Assembly: GCF_008923205.2 (NCBI RefSeq)
Contig: NZ_WBMS02000007.1
Span: 186,001 to 250,000 of the forward strand
Direction of reading: 5' to 3'
Source: Actinomadura physcomitrii
Lineage (GTDB): Bacteria; Actinomycetota; Actinomycetes; Streptosporangiales; Streptosporangiaceae
DNA length: 64,000 nt
Every line of letters starts with the position of its first letter. The stretch's first letter is position 1. The position numbers were made by a program, and so were the translations under genes. Below the pieces are notes generated by a model that ran no database searches, was not told the DNA's origin, and saw nothing but the letters and a program-made list of their open reading frames with translations. Below, piece after piece: positions 54,085 to 61,747 of this stretch.

Positions 54085-54702
54085 CTATTCAATGGACCGG
54101 TCGCCCTGTTTCGGGGACGCGGCGGCGTGCCGGCCGCGGGCGGCGTACCGCTCGATGGCGGCGATGAAGATCTCCTCCGCGAGGTCGTACACCTCCTCGA
54201 CGCCCTCCGGGTCGCCGCTGAAGCGGTCGCTCGCCTCGGACGCGGCCAGCCCCATGCCGACCGTGTCGAGCAGCCGCTGCAGCGGCCGGACGACCTCCTC
54301 CGGCACCCCCGCGTCGCGCAGCATCGCCTGGATCGCGTTGCGCGGCCGGCGCGACTCCTCGGTGACGGTCGGCCGGGTCAGCAGCAGCATGAACAGGTCG
54401 GGATGCCGGCGCGCGACGGCGCGGATGCCGGACCCGAACGCGCGCAGCCGGTCCTGCCATGGCAGGCCGGGGTCGTCGTCGGGCATGTCGCGCAGCAGCC
54501 GCTCGACCAGGCCGTCCAGCAACCCCTGCTTGTCGCCGACGTAGCGGTACAGGGCCATCGGGGTGACGGCGAGCCGTTCGGCGACGGCGCGCATGCTCAC
54601 CGCGCCGAGGCCGCGCTCTTCGGCGAGGTCGACGGTGGCGTCGAGCACTTCGTCCCTGGTGAGACCGCGGGTGCCGCGCCCGCGCCGATCCGGGGTCTTC
54701 AC
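54085..54702 (-). CDS. TetR family regulator with C-terminal TetR_C domain
   Basis: 205 residues from GTG 54702 (VKTPDRRGRGTRGLTRDEVL). DNA-binding helices: GAVSMRAVAERLAVTPMALYRYVGDKQGLLDGLVERLL. The C-terminal region (RRHPDLFMLLLTRP ... VVRPLQRLLDTVGMGLAASEASDRF) fits the tetracycline-repressor-like branch. Divergent from the MFS gene with a shared palindrome, the usual arrangement for a local exporter repressor. No clear ribosome site, so the start is uncertain by a few codons. Confidence 0.88.
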   Translation of the reverse strand: MKTPDRRGRGTRGLTRDEVLDATVDLAEERGLGAVSMRAVAERLAVTPMALYRYVGDKQGLLDGLVERLLRDMPDDDPGLPWQDRLRAFGSGIRAVARRHPDLFMLLLTRPTVTEESRRPRNAIQAMLRDAGVPEEVVRPLQRLLDTVGMGLAASEASDRFSGDPEGVEEVYDLAEEIFIAAIERYAARGRHAAASPKQGDRSIE

Positions 54703-54717
54703 GGGGCGCAGTCTAGC

Positions 54718-54755
54718 CCTTAATATACGCCGTATATCTACGGTGTATATTAAGG
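54718..54755. promoter_or_regulatory. Compound operator/promoter between TetR and MFS genes
   Basis: An outer inverted repeat CCTTAATATAC / GTATATTAAGG (11 bp perfect arms) encloses an inner one, ATATACG-C-CGTATAT. A second copy of the inner motif reads TATACACCGTAGATA on the - strand, so two overlapping binding sites are present. This is the most AT-rich stretch of the region and covers likely -10 elements and the edge of the MFS ribosome site (AAGGAGG). Confidence 0.8.
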
Positions 54756-54762
54756 AGGTGCC

Positions 54763-55536
54763 ATGCGCGGCGCGCACCGTCCGGCGTGGACCACGGCCGT
54801 CGCCTCGGCGGCCGGCTACCTGCTCGTCCTCGACCTCGTCGGGGTCAACATGGCGCTGCTCGACATGCGCCACCGGCTCGGCGCGGACCTCGCCGAGGTG
54901 CAGTGGGCCGTGGACGCCTACGCCCTCGCGCTCGCCGTCCTGCTGGTGCCGGCGGGCGCCCTCGCCGACCGGCTCGGCCGCCGCCGGATGTTCCTGTCCG
55001 GCCTCGGCGCGTTCACCTCCGCGTCCCTGGCCTGCGCGCTCGCCCCGTCCGCGGCGGTCCTGGACGCGCTGCGGGCCGTGCAGGGCTGCGGCGCCGCCGT
55101 GCTCTACGGGACGGCCTCGCCCCTGCTCGCCGCCGCCTACCCGGCCGGACGCGCCCGCAACCGCGCGATCGGGGTCTTCGCCGCCGCGTCCGGCGCCGCC
55201 ATCGCCACCGGGCCGCTGGCCGGGGGAGCGCTCACCGGGCTGTTCGGCTGGCGCGCGATCTTCCTGCTGAACGTCCCGATCGGGCTGGCCGCGCTCGCCG
55301 CCGCCTTCCGGGCGGTGCCCGAGTCGAAGGACCCGCGGCCCCGCCCGTTCGACCCGGTGGCGACCGGCTGCCTGACCGCGGCGCTCGGCGGGCTGATGTG
55401 GGCGCTGATCGAGGGGCCGCACCTCGGCTGGGGCGCGCCCGGCGTGCTGCTCGCGCTCGCCGCCGCGTGCGCCGGGGCCGCCGGTCTCGCCGTCCGCCGC
55501 GTCCCGGTCCCGGCGCCGCCACGCGGTCAGCGGTAG
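54763..55536 (+). CDS. MFS transporter (DHA2-type), C-terminally truncated
   Basis: 257 residues with about eight hydrophobic helices. It starts with TTAVASAAGYLLVLDLVGVNMALL, then QWAVDAYALALAVLLVPAGALADRLGRRRM (motif A) and the proline-rich helix 5 (ATGPLAGGALTGLFGWRAIFLLNVPIG) typical of 14-helix drug exporters. Such proteins usually have 450-500 residues; here the chain ends after helix 8 at RRVPVPAPPRGQR, where the convergent FUSC gene begins (10-bp overlap). Either a decayed transporter or, less likely, a half-size unit working as a dimer. Strong AAGGAGG ribosome site; expression probably controlled by the divergent TetR. Confidence 0.75.
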   Translation: MRGAHRPAWTTAVASAAGYLLVLDLVGVNMALLDMRHRLGADLAEVQWAVDAYALALAVLLVPAGALADRLGRRRMFLSGLGAFTSASLACALAPSAAVLDALRAVQGCGAAVLYGTASPLLAAAYPAGRARNRAIGVFAAASGAAIATGPLAGGALTGLFGWRAIFLLNVPIGLAALAAAFRAVPESKDPRPRPFDPVATGCLTAALGGLMWALIEGPHLGWGAPGVLLALAAACAGAAGLAVRRVPVPAPPRGQR

Positions 55537-56891
55537 AAGTCGTCGGAGTCGCGGGCGGTCCGCTCGGCCGCCGCGGCGGCGGACGCGGCGGCGCGGCGCA
55601 GCTGGTGACCCGCCTGCTGGACGACCCGGACCGGCCGCTCCGGCAGGTGCCGGGTCGCGCCGCGGTGCCGCCGCCAGTGCTCGCGGGCGCGGGCCCGGTG
55701 CTCGACGCGCAGGTTCTCGATCAGCCGGTCGATGTCCATGGACACCTCGCCGTACAGCGGCCACAGGTCGCCGGCCGCGGCCCGCTCGTGCAGGCTGCGG
55801 GTGAGCCGGGCGCGCCGCTCGCGGGCGATGTCGACCCGCACCTCCAGCTCGTTCTCCGCCAGGTACGGGCGGGCGTCGGTGGCGAGGTCGGAGCGGGCCA
55901 GCCGGCCGTAGGCGGCGACGCTCGCGGCGATTCCCGCCAGCGCGTCGCCGAGCTGGCGGCGCAGCGTCGGGTCGGTCAGCAGCCGGCCGCGCGGGCCGAG
56001 CCGCTCGTCGTCGGCCAGCGACCGGGTCAGCCCGCGCAGCGACAGCGTGAAGTGCTCCATCGTCTCGACGGCGTTGCGCAGCGCGACGCCCGCGTCGACC
56101 AGCCGCCGCGCCTGCGTGCGGGGGTTGAGCCGGACGCTCTCCTCGGCGTCCCGCAGATCCTGGTCGGTGCGGCCGATCTCGCGGGCGAACCGCTCGGCGT
56201 CCTCCTGCCAGCGGGCCGCCTCGCCCTCGACGGGGTCGCCCTGCAGCCCGTCGGCGATCTTCTGGATCAGCTCGCGGAGCTGCTCGGCGACGTCCTGGAC
56301 GGCCTCCTCGGCGGGCCGCACCCGCACCGAGGGCACCAGGAACGTGGCGACCAGCCCGGTGGCGGCGCCGACCAGCGTCTCCAGGATCCGGTCGGCGGCG
56401 CCGGCGCCGCTGGACGCGCCCAGCGCGAAGATCAGCATCGCGCTGATCGGCACCTCCAGCATCTGGTCGCCGAGCCGCAGCACGTGCCCGATGATCAGGG
56501 CGGCGAGGATCGACAGGCCGAGGCTCCACCAGGAGAACCCCACCCCGTTGGAGAACAGGACCGCGATCATCACCCCGGAGGTGACCGCGCCGACCCGCAG
56601 CAGGCTGTGCTTGACCGTCTCGTAGACCGAGTGCTGGACGACCAGCAGCGCGGTCAGCGGCGCCAGCAGCGGTTTCGGGCCGGGCGGCAGCAGGGTCAGC
56701 GCGATCAGGTACGCGGCGACGGCGGTCAGCGTCAGCCGGGCGACCCGGTACACCGCCGAGGGGGCCTCCGTCGCCACCTGGATCGGCGAGCGGATGGCGC
56801 GGCCCTCGCGGTCGAGGAGGCCCGGACGGCGGAAGAACGCTTGAGGCATCGGTGCACGGTGGGTAGGGATCAGCGGTACGTCGGTCGGCAT
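55527..56891 (-). CDS. FUSC/aromatic acid exporter family membrane protein
   Basis: 454 residues. The N-terminal half has four to six membrane helices (LTLTAVAAYLIALTLLP, KPLLAPLTALLVVQHSVYETVKHSLLRVGAVTSGVMIAVLF, WWSLGLSILAALIIGHVL, VPISAMLIFALG, ILETLVGAATGLVATFL). The rest is a soluble, helical, charged domain (EEAVQDVAEQLRELIQKIADGL ...). This matches ArAE_1-type proteins linked to export of aromatic acids or to envelope stress. Start at ATG 56891 or 56849. Follows the CGNR gene by 48 bp. Confidence 0.82.
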   Translation of the reverse strand: MPTDVPLIPTHRAPMPQAFFRRPGLLDREGRAIRSPIQVATEAPSAVYRVARLTLTAVAAYLIALTLLPPGPKPLLAPLTALLVVQHSVYETVKHSLLRVGAVTSGVMIAVLFSNGVGFSWWSLGLSILAALIIGHVLRLGDQMLEVPISAMLIFALGASSGAGAADRILETLVGAATGLVATFLVPSVRVRPAEEAVQDVAEQLRELIQKIADGLQGDPVEGEAARWQEDAERFAREIGRTDQDLRDAEESVRLNPRTQARRLVDAGVALRNAVETMEHFTLSLRGLTRSLADDERLGPRGRLLTDPTLRRQLGDALAGIAASVAAYGRLARSDLATDARPYLAENELEVRVDIARERRARLTRSLHERAAAGDLWPLYGEVSMDIDRLIENLRVEHRARAREHWRRHRGATRHLPERPVRVVQQAGHQLRRAAASAAAAAERTARDSDDFYR

Positions 56892-56939
56892 GCCCTTTCA
56901 GGCACCCGATACTCAAGGGGACGCCGATCCGCCTCCCTT

Positions 56940-57473
56940 TCAGCCGCGGCGGCGGGCGCGGAACGCCGCGACGTTCGTCCGGTTGGCGCATCCCTCCGAG
57001 CAGAACCGGCGCCGTCCGGCCCGGGAGGTGTCGGCGTACACGCGGTCGCATCCCTCGGCGTCGCAGACGCCCGTCCGGTCGATGCCGTGCTCGACGACCA
57101 GCTCCGCGAGATGCATCAGGGTCGTCGCGCGGAACCGGTCCGGGAGCCGGGACGAGGGCGGCGCGTAGTGCATGTGCACGCCGTGCGGGTCGTGCTCGGC
57201 GAGGTGCGGATGCAGCGGCAGCTCGAGCATCAGCCCGTTCAGCAGGCGCATCGCCTCGTCGAGGTCGGGGGCGGCGAAGAACCGGCGCAGCGTCCTGCCC
57301 CACCGGCGGAACTCGTCGGCGTCGGCCGGCTCGAACTCGTGCCAGAAGAACCCGTTCTCGCGCAGCATCTCCCGCAGCGCGTCGGCCGAGTCGTCGCCGT
57401 CGGCGCTGGTCGCGGCGTTGACGAGGGCGACGGCCGCCGCCACCCCGTGGCTTTTGTACCCGGTGATCCGCAT
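56940..57473 (-). CDS. CGNR zinc-finger (ABATE-type) regulator
   Basis: 177 residues. An N-terminal ABATE-like domain (MRITGYKSHGVAAAVALVNAAT ... LRRFFAAPDLDEAMRLLNGLML) is followed by a C-terminal zinc finger CDAEGCDRVYADTSRAGRRRFCSEGCANRTNVAAFRARRRG. The four Cys fit the finger, with CANR instead of the usual CGNR. Members are thought to be DNA-binding regulators with a ligand-binding N-domain. The 119 bases between its start and the ligase gene (57474-57592) contain its promoter region; I see no gene there. Confidence 0.85.
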   Translation of the reverse strand: MRITGYKSHGVAAAVALVNAATSADGDDSADALREMLRENGFFWHEFEPADADEFRRWGRTLRRFFAAPDLDEAMRLLNGLMLELPLHPHLAEHDPHGVHMHYAPPSSRLPDRFRATTLMHLAELVVEHGIDRTGVCDAEGCDRVYADTSRAGRRRFCSEGCANRTNVAAFRARRRG

Positions 57474-57592
57474 TGCCCCGGCTCCCGATCCCGTGCCATC
57501 CTGTAACTGGCATCACGATTTTAACCCTTACGGGGGCCGTTCGCGCCCGGCTCCGTCGTCGCCGGCACCGCCGAACCGCCCGAGCACGGCCG

Positions 57593-59023
57593 CTAGTGCC
57601 GCCAGCGGGTCGCGGCGGCGATCTCCTCCGGGGCGGCGCCGTCGAACAGCGCGATCTCGCCGCGCCGGACGGCCGCGACCGTGTCCGTCACCGCCTCGCC
57701 CAGCGCGTCCCGCAGCACCGCGTCCTCCTCGAACACCGCCACCGCCTCGGCGAGCGTGCCCGGCAGCGGCCGCACGCCGCGCGCCGCGCGCTCGTCCTCC
57801 GGCAGCTCGGCCGGGTCGGTCTCGACCGGGTCCGGCAGGGCGAGCCCCGCGTCCAGCCCGGCCCGTCCCGCCACCAGCAGCGCCGCGAGCACGAGATACG
57901 GGTTCGCTGCGGCGTCGAAGCACTTGATCTCCATGTTCGCGGCGCGGTCCCGCTCGCCCTGCGCGCCGGTGACGAACCGGAGCGCCGCCTCCCGGTTCTC
58001 ATGCCCCCAGCACGCGAACGCACCCGACCAGTGCGACGGGACGAGCCGCAGGTAGCTCGCCACCGACGGCGCCCCGATCGCCAGCAGCGCGGGCAGCCGG
58101 TCCAGGATCCCGGCCGCGAACGCCTGCCCCTCGACGGTCATCCCGCAGGGCCCGGTGCCGCCCGTCATCGCGTTCGCCGGGCCGTCCCCGGTGCCCTCCC
58201 GCCACAGGCTCAGGTGGACGTGCCCGCCGTTGCCGACCGCGCCCGGCACCACATTCGGGGAGAACGAGGCGTGCATGCCGTGCTCCAGCGTCACCGCCCG
58301 GATCGTCTCCCGGACCAGCACGGCGGTGTCGGCCGCGCCGACCGGGTCCTCGGGCGCCACTGACACCTCGTACTGCCCGGCCGCGTACTCGGGATGCAGC
58401 TGCTCGACCGAGACGCCCGTCCGCTCCAGCGCGACGAGCAGCGCGCGCAGGTAGCCGGCCAGCTCGCTGACGCGGGTCATCCCGTACGCCGGGCCGTAGC
58501 AGGCGGGCGTGAACTCCCCTGGGGTGGTCGACACCGTCCACTCGATCTCGAACGCCGTCCGGACCGTCCAGCCGGCGGCGGCGAGCCGGGCCGTCTCGCG
58601 GCGCAGCAGCGCCCGGGAGTCGAGGGGGTGGACGGCGCCGTCCTGGGCGTACCGGTTCGCGGGGGCGTGCGCCCACCCCGGCAGCGCCGCCAGCGGGACG
58701 AGCCGGTCCAGGTCGGGGTGCAGCCGCAGGTCGCCGACCGGGCCGCCGATGTGCCGGCCGGACACGATCGAGTCGTCCAGCAGGAACACGTCGAACACCG
58801 GCGGCATCCCGACGCCCCACGTCGCCGCGTGCTCCAGCCGCCCGACCGGGACGGTCTTGGTGCGGGTGATCCCGCTGACGTCCACCCAGGTCAGCGCGAC
58901 GGCGGCGACGTCCTCCCCGGCCAGCCGGCGGGCGGCCTCGGCCGCCCGCGCGCCCAGCCGGGCGCGCTCCTGGCCGTCCAGAACGGTGTCGAAGGTCTGT
59001 TCCACGGTGCGGCTCCCGGTCAT
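57593..59023 (-). CDS. Glutamine synthetase family ligase (GlnA3/FluG C-domain type)
   Basis: 476 residues, ATP-dependent gamma-glutamyl ligase fold. Signatures: AFEIEWTV (metal ligand Glu), LHPEYAAGQYEVSVAPEDPVGAAD, FSPNVVPGAVGNGGHVHLSLW (glutamate/ATP loop), SHWSGAFACWGHENREAALR (NRxxxxR-type) and NMEIKCFDAAANPYLVLAALL. No adenylylation tyrosine motif near the C-terminus. This is a GS-like enzyme using an amine other than ammonia, as in polyamine or aromatic amine catabolism; the real substrate is unknown. Divergent from an amidohydrolase with which it forms the two halves of FluG/nodulin-GS proteins. Confidence 0.88.
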   Translation of the reverse strand: MTGSRTVEQTFDTVLDGQERARLGARAAEAARRLAGEDVAAVALTWVDVSGITRTKTVPVGRLEHAATWGVGMPPVFDVFLLDDSIVSGRHIGGPVGDLRLHPDLDRLVPLAALPGWAHAPANRYAQDGAVHPLDSRALLRRETARLAAAGWTVRTAFEIEWTVSTTPGEFTPACYGPAYGMTRVSELAGYLRALLVALERTGVSVEQLHPEYAAGQYEVSVAPEDPVGAADTAVLVRETIRAVTLEHGMHASFSPNVVPGAVGNGGHVHLSLWREGTGDGPANAMTGGTGPCGMTVEGQAFAAGILDRLPALLAIGAPSVASYLRLVPSHWSGAFACWGHENREAALRFVTGAQGERDRAANMEIKCFDAAANPYLVLAALLVAGRAGLDAGLALPDPVETDPAELPEDERAARGVRPLPGTLAEAVAVFEEDAVLRDALGEAVTDTVAAVRRGEIALFDGAAPEEIAAATRWRH

Positions 59024-59130
59024 GGCATCGGACGCGGGCCTTCGGCAGGGGCGGTGCCCGCAGAATGCATCGTAGGAAGAACGCCCCGCGATTTGCGGGA
59101 AGACGCTGCGTTTCCGGGGACGTACACAGC

Positions 59131-60240
59131 GTGCTCGAATATCTGGAGTCGCTGCCGCTGATCGACCACCACTGCCACGGCGTGCTCGACGACGACCTGG
59201 ACCGCCCGGCGTTCGAGGCGATGCTCACCGAGGCGGACACGGCCGGGCCGCCCGGAGTGAGCCTGTTCGACACGCAGGTCGGGTTCGCGCTGCGGCGCTG
59301 GTGCGCGCCCGTCCTGGACCTGGACGCGCACGCCGAGCCGGACGCCTACCTCGCGCGCCGCGCCGAGCTGGGCGCGGCGGAGGTGAACCGCCGGTTCCTC
59401 GCCGCCGCCGGGCTGGAGGCCCTGTGCGTGGACACCGGCTACACGCCGCGCGCCCTGCTGGACCCGCCCGCCCTCGGCCGGCTCGCCGGCGCGCGGGCGC
59501 ACGAGATCGTCCGGCTGGAGACGGTCGCCGAGCAGGTCGCGGCGGACGGCGTGGACGCGCACGATTTCGCCGACGAGGTCCGCTCCCGGCTCGCGGCCTG
59601 CGCGCCGCGCATGGCGGGCGCCAAGTCGATCGCCGCGTACCGCGCCGGGCTGGCGCTGTCCGGGGTGCGGCCGTCGGACGCGGAGGTGACGGGCGCGGCC
59701 GGGATCCTGCTGCGCCAGGAGGAGATGCGGGTCTGCGACGAGATCCTGCACCGGTTCCTCATCTGGTGCGCGGTCGATCTCGGGCTGCCGGTGCAGTTCC
59801 ACGTCGGGTACGGGGACGTCGACGCCGACCTGCGCCGCGGCGACCCGCTGCTGCTCGTCCCGCTGCTGCGGGCGATGGCCGAGGTGGGCGCCCCGGCCCT
59901 GCTGCTGCACAACTACCCGTTCCACCGGCGCGCCGGGTACCTCGCGCAGGTGCTCGCGAACGTCTACGTGGACGCGGGCCTCGCCACGCACAACCTCGGG
60001 CACCGGGCGCCCGCGCTGATCGCCGAGCTGCTGGAGCTGGCCCCGTTCGGGAAGGTGCTGTACTCCTCGGACGCGTTCGGCCTGGCCGAGCTGTACCACC
60101 TCGGCGCGCTGCTGTTCCGGCGCGGGCTCGCGGGGTTCCTCGCGGGCGGCGTCGAGGACGGCGCGTGGGCGGCGGCCGACGCCGAGCGGGTCGCGGGGCT
60201 CGTCGCGTCCGGCAACGCCCGCCGCGTCTACCGGCTGTGA
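59131..60240 (+). CDS. Amidohydrolase family protein (FluG N-domain type)
   Basis: 369 residues from GTG 59131 (VLEYLESLPLIDHHCHGVL), with GGGGA ten bases upstream. An ATG at 59065 is in frame, but the 22 codons between have poor GC third positions and no ribosome site. Metal motif DHHCHG, later QFHVGYGDVDADLRRGDPLLL, LLHNYPFHRRAGYLAQVLANVYVDAG and the final Asp region VLYSSDAFGLAELYHLG. It belongs to the amidohydrolase-2 superfamily branch fused to GS domains in fungal FluG and plant nodulin-like GS. It probably hydrolyses the amide made or used by the divergent ligase, or an analogous gamma-glutamyl amide. Confidence 0.85.
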   Translation: MLEYLESLPLIDHHCHGVLDDDLDRPAFEAMLTEADTAGPPGVSLFDTQVGFALRRWCAPVLDLDAHAEPDAYLARRAELGAAEVNRRFLAAAGLEALCVDTGYTPRALLDPPALGRLAGARAHEIVRLETVAEQVAADGVDAHDFADEVRSRLAACAPRMAGAKSIAAYRAGLALSGVRPSDAEVTGAAGILLRQEEMRVCDEILHRFLIWCAVDLGLPVQFHVGYGDVDADLRRGDPLLLVPLLRAMAEVGAPALLLHNYPFHRRAGYLAQVLANVYVDAGLATHNLGHRAPALIAELLELAPFGKVLYSSDAFGLAELYHLGALLFRRGLAGFLAGGVEDGAWAAADAERVAGLVASGNARRVYRL

Positions 60241-60302
60241 CACCGCGCCGGGCCGGGCAGCCGTGCGCGGGTACGCTCGGGGACGATCTTCGGGAGGTGC
60301 CC

Positions 60303-61691
60303 ATGGCAGGACGCGAGCGGCTGCTCGTCATCGGCGGCGACGCGGCGGGGATGAGCGCCGCGTCGCAGGCGCGCCGGCGGCGCGGCCCCGGCGACCTGGA
60401 CATCACCGTCCTCGAGCGCGGGCATTTCGCGTCCTATTCGGCGTGCGGCATCCCGTACTACGTCGGCGGCGTGGTCGACGACGCGGAGGAGCTGATCGCC
60501 AGGACGCCCGCCGAGTTCCGCGACCGCGGCATCGACCTGCGGTTGTGCACCGAGGCGACGGAGATCGACCTCGGCGGGGCGCGGGTGCGCGTGCGGGACG
60601 TGGACGGCGGCGCCGAGACCTGGGAGCCCTACGACCAGCTCATGATCGCGACGGGCGCGGTGCCGACCCGCCCGGAGCTGCCCGGCGCCGACGCCGGCGG
60701 CGTGCACGGCGTCCAGGTCCTCGACGACGGGATCGGCATCCGCCGCGTGCTGGAGCGCGAGAAGCCGCGCCGCGCCGTCGTCGTGGGCGGCGGCTACATC
60801 GGCCTGGAGATGGCCGAGGCGATGGTGACCCGCGGCCTGGACGTGGCGATCGTGGACGGAGCCGAGCAGCCGATGAGCACGCTCGACCCCGACATGGGCG
60901 CGCTCGTCGCGGACGCCGTCCGCGGGATCGGCGTCGACCTGCACCTCGGCGACCGGGTCGAGGGGTTCGAGACCGGGCCGGACGGGCGGGTCGCGGCGGT
61001 CCGCGCCGGGGGCCGCACGCTCCCCGCCGACCTGGTGATCCTCGGCCTCGGCGTCCGGCCCGGCAGCGACCTCGCCCGCGCCGCCGGGATCGAGACGGGC
61101 CCGACCAGCGGCATCGTCACCGACCGGCGGATGCGCACCCGGACCGAGCGGGTGTGGGCGGCGGGCGACTGCGTCGAGACCCGCCATCTCGTCTCCGGCC
61201 TGCCGGTCGCGATCGCGCTCGGCACGCACGCCAACAAGCAGGGCCGCGTCGCGGGGATCAACCTCGGCGGCGGCTACGCCACGTACCCCGGCGTGGTCGG
61301 CACCGCCGTCTCCAAGATCTGCCACGTCGAGGTCGCGCGGACCGGGCTGAACGAGCGCGAGGCGGCCGCCGCCGGGTTCGACGCGCTGAGCGTCGTGGTC
61401 GAGTCCACGACCCGCGCCGGCTACCACCCGGGCGCCACGCCGATGAAGACCAAGCTGATCGCCGAGCGCCGCTCCGGGCGGCTGCTCGGCGGGCAGATCG
61501 TCGGCGAGGAGAACGCCGCCAAGCGGATCGACGGCCTGGCCATCGCGCTGTGGAACCGGATGACCGTCGAGGAGATGACCGGCCTGGACCTCGGCTACGC
61601 GCCGCCGTTCTCGCCCGTCTGGGACCCGGTGCTGGTCGCCGCCCGCAAGGCCGCCGAACTCGTCGAGGAGGACATGCGCCGCTCCCCGTGA
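60303..61691 (+). CDS. FAD-dependent pyridine nucleotide-disulfide oxidoreductase (CoA-disulfide reductase-like)
   Basis: 462 residues; ATG 60303 behind GGAGGTGCCC. FAD-binding LLVIGGDAAGMSAASQARRR, single redox Cys C48 in SYSACGIPYYVGG (as Cys43 of CoA-disulfide reductase, not the CxxxxC of other family members), second FAD motif YDQLMIATGA, NAD(P)H-binding VVVGGGYIGLEMAEAM, and VWAAGDCVE. C-terminal dimerisation domain MKTKLIAERRSGRLLGGQIVGEENAAKRIDGLA. The family includes CoA-disulfide, polysulfide and NADH oxidases. No rhodanese domain is present. Begins 62 bp after the amidohydrolase. Confidence 0.9.
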   Translation: MAGRERLLVIGGDAAGMSAASQARRRRGPGDLDITVLERGHFASYSACGIPYYVGGVVDDAEELIARTPAEFRDRGIDLRLCTEATEIDLGGARVRVRDVDGGAETWEPYDQLMIATGAVPTRPELPGADAGGVHGVQVLDDGIGIRRVLEREKPRRAVVVGGGYIGLEMAEAMVTRGLDVAIVDGAEQPMSTLDPDMGALVADAVRGIGVDLHLGDRVEGFETGPDGRVAAVRAGGRTLPADLVILGLGVRPGSDLARAAGIETGPTSGIVTDRRMRTRTERVWAAGDCVETRHLVSGLPVAIALGTHANKQGRVAGINLGGGYATYPGVVGTAVSKICHVEVARTGLNEREAAAAGFDALSVVVESTTRAGYHPGATPMKTKLIAERRSGRLLGGQIVGEENAAKRIDGLAIALWNRMTVEEMTGLDLGYAPPFSPVWDPVLVAARKAAELVEEDMRRSP

Positions 61692-61747
61692 CGCCGGCTT
61701 GATCGATCCGGTGGGGGAATGTCGGTGATCTCTCCTACGGTGCCGTC

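Noticed and set aside
59065..59130. Upstream ATG start for the amidohydrolase
   Set aside because: Codons between 59065 and 59130 often end in A or T, have no ribosome site, and lie in the divergent promoter gap.
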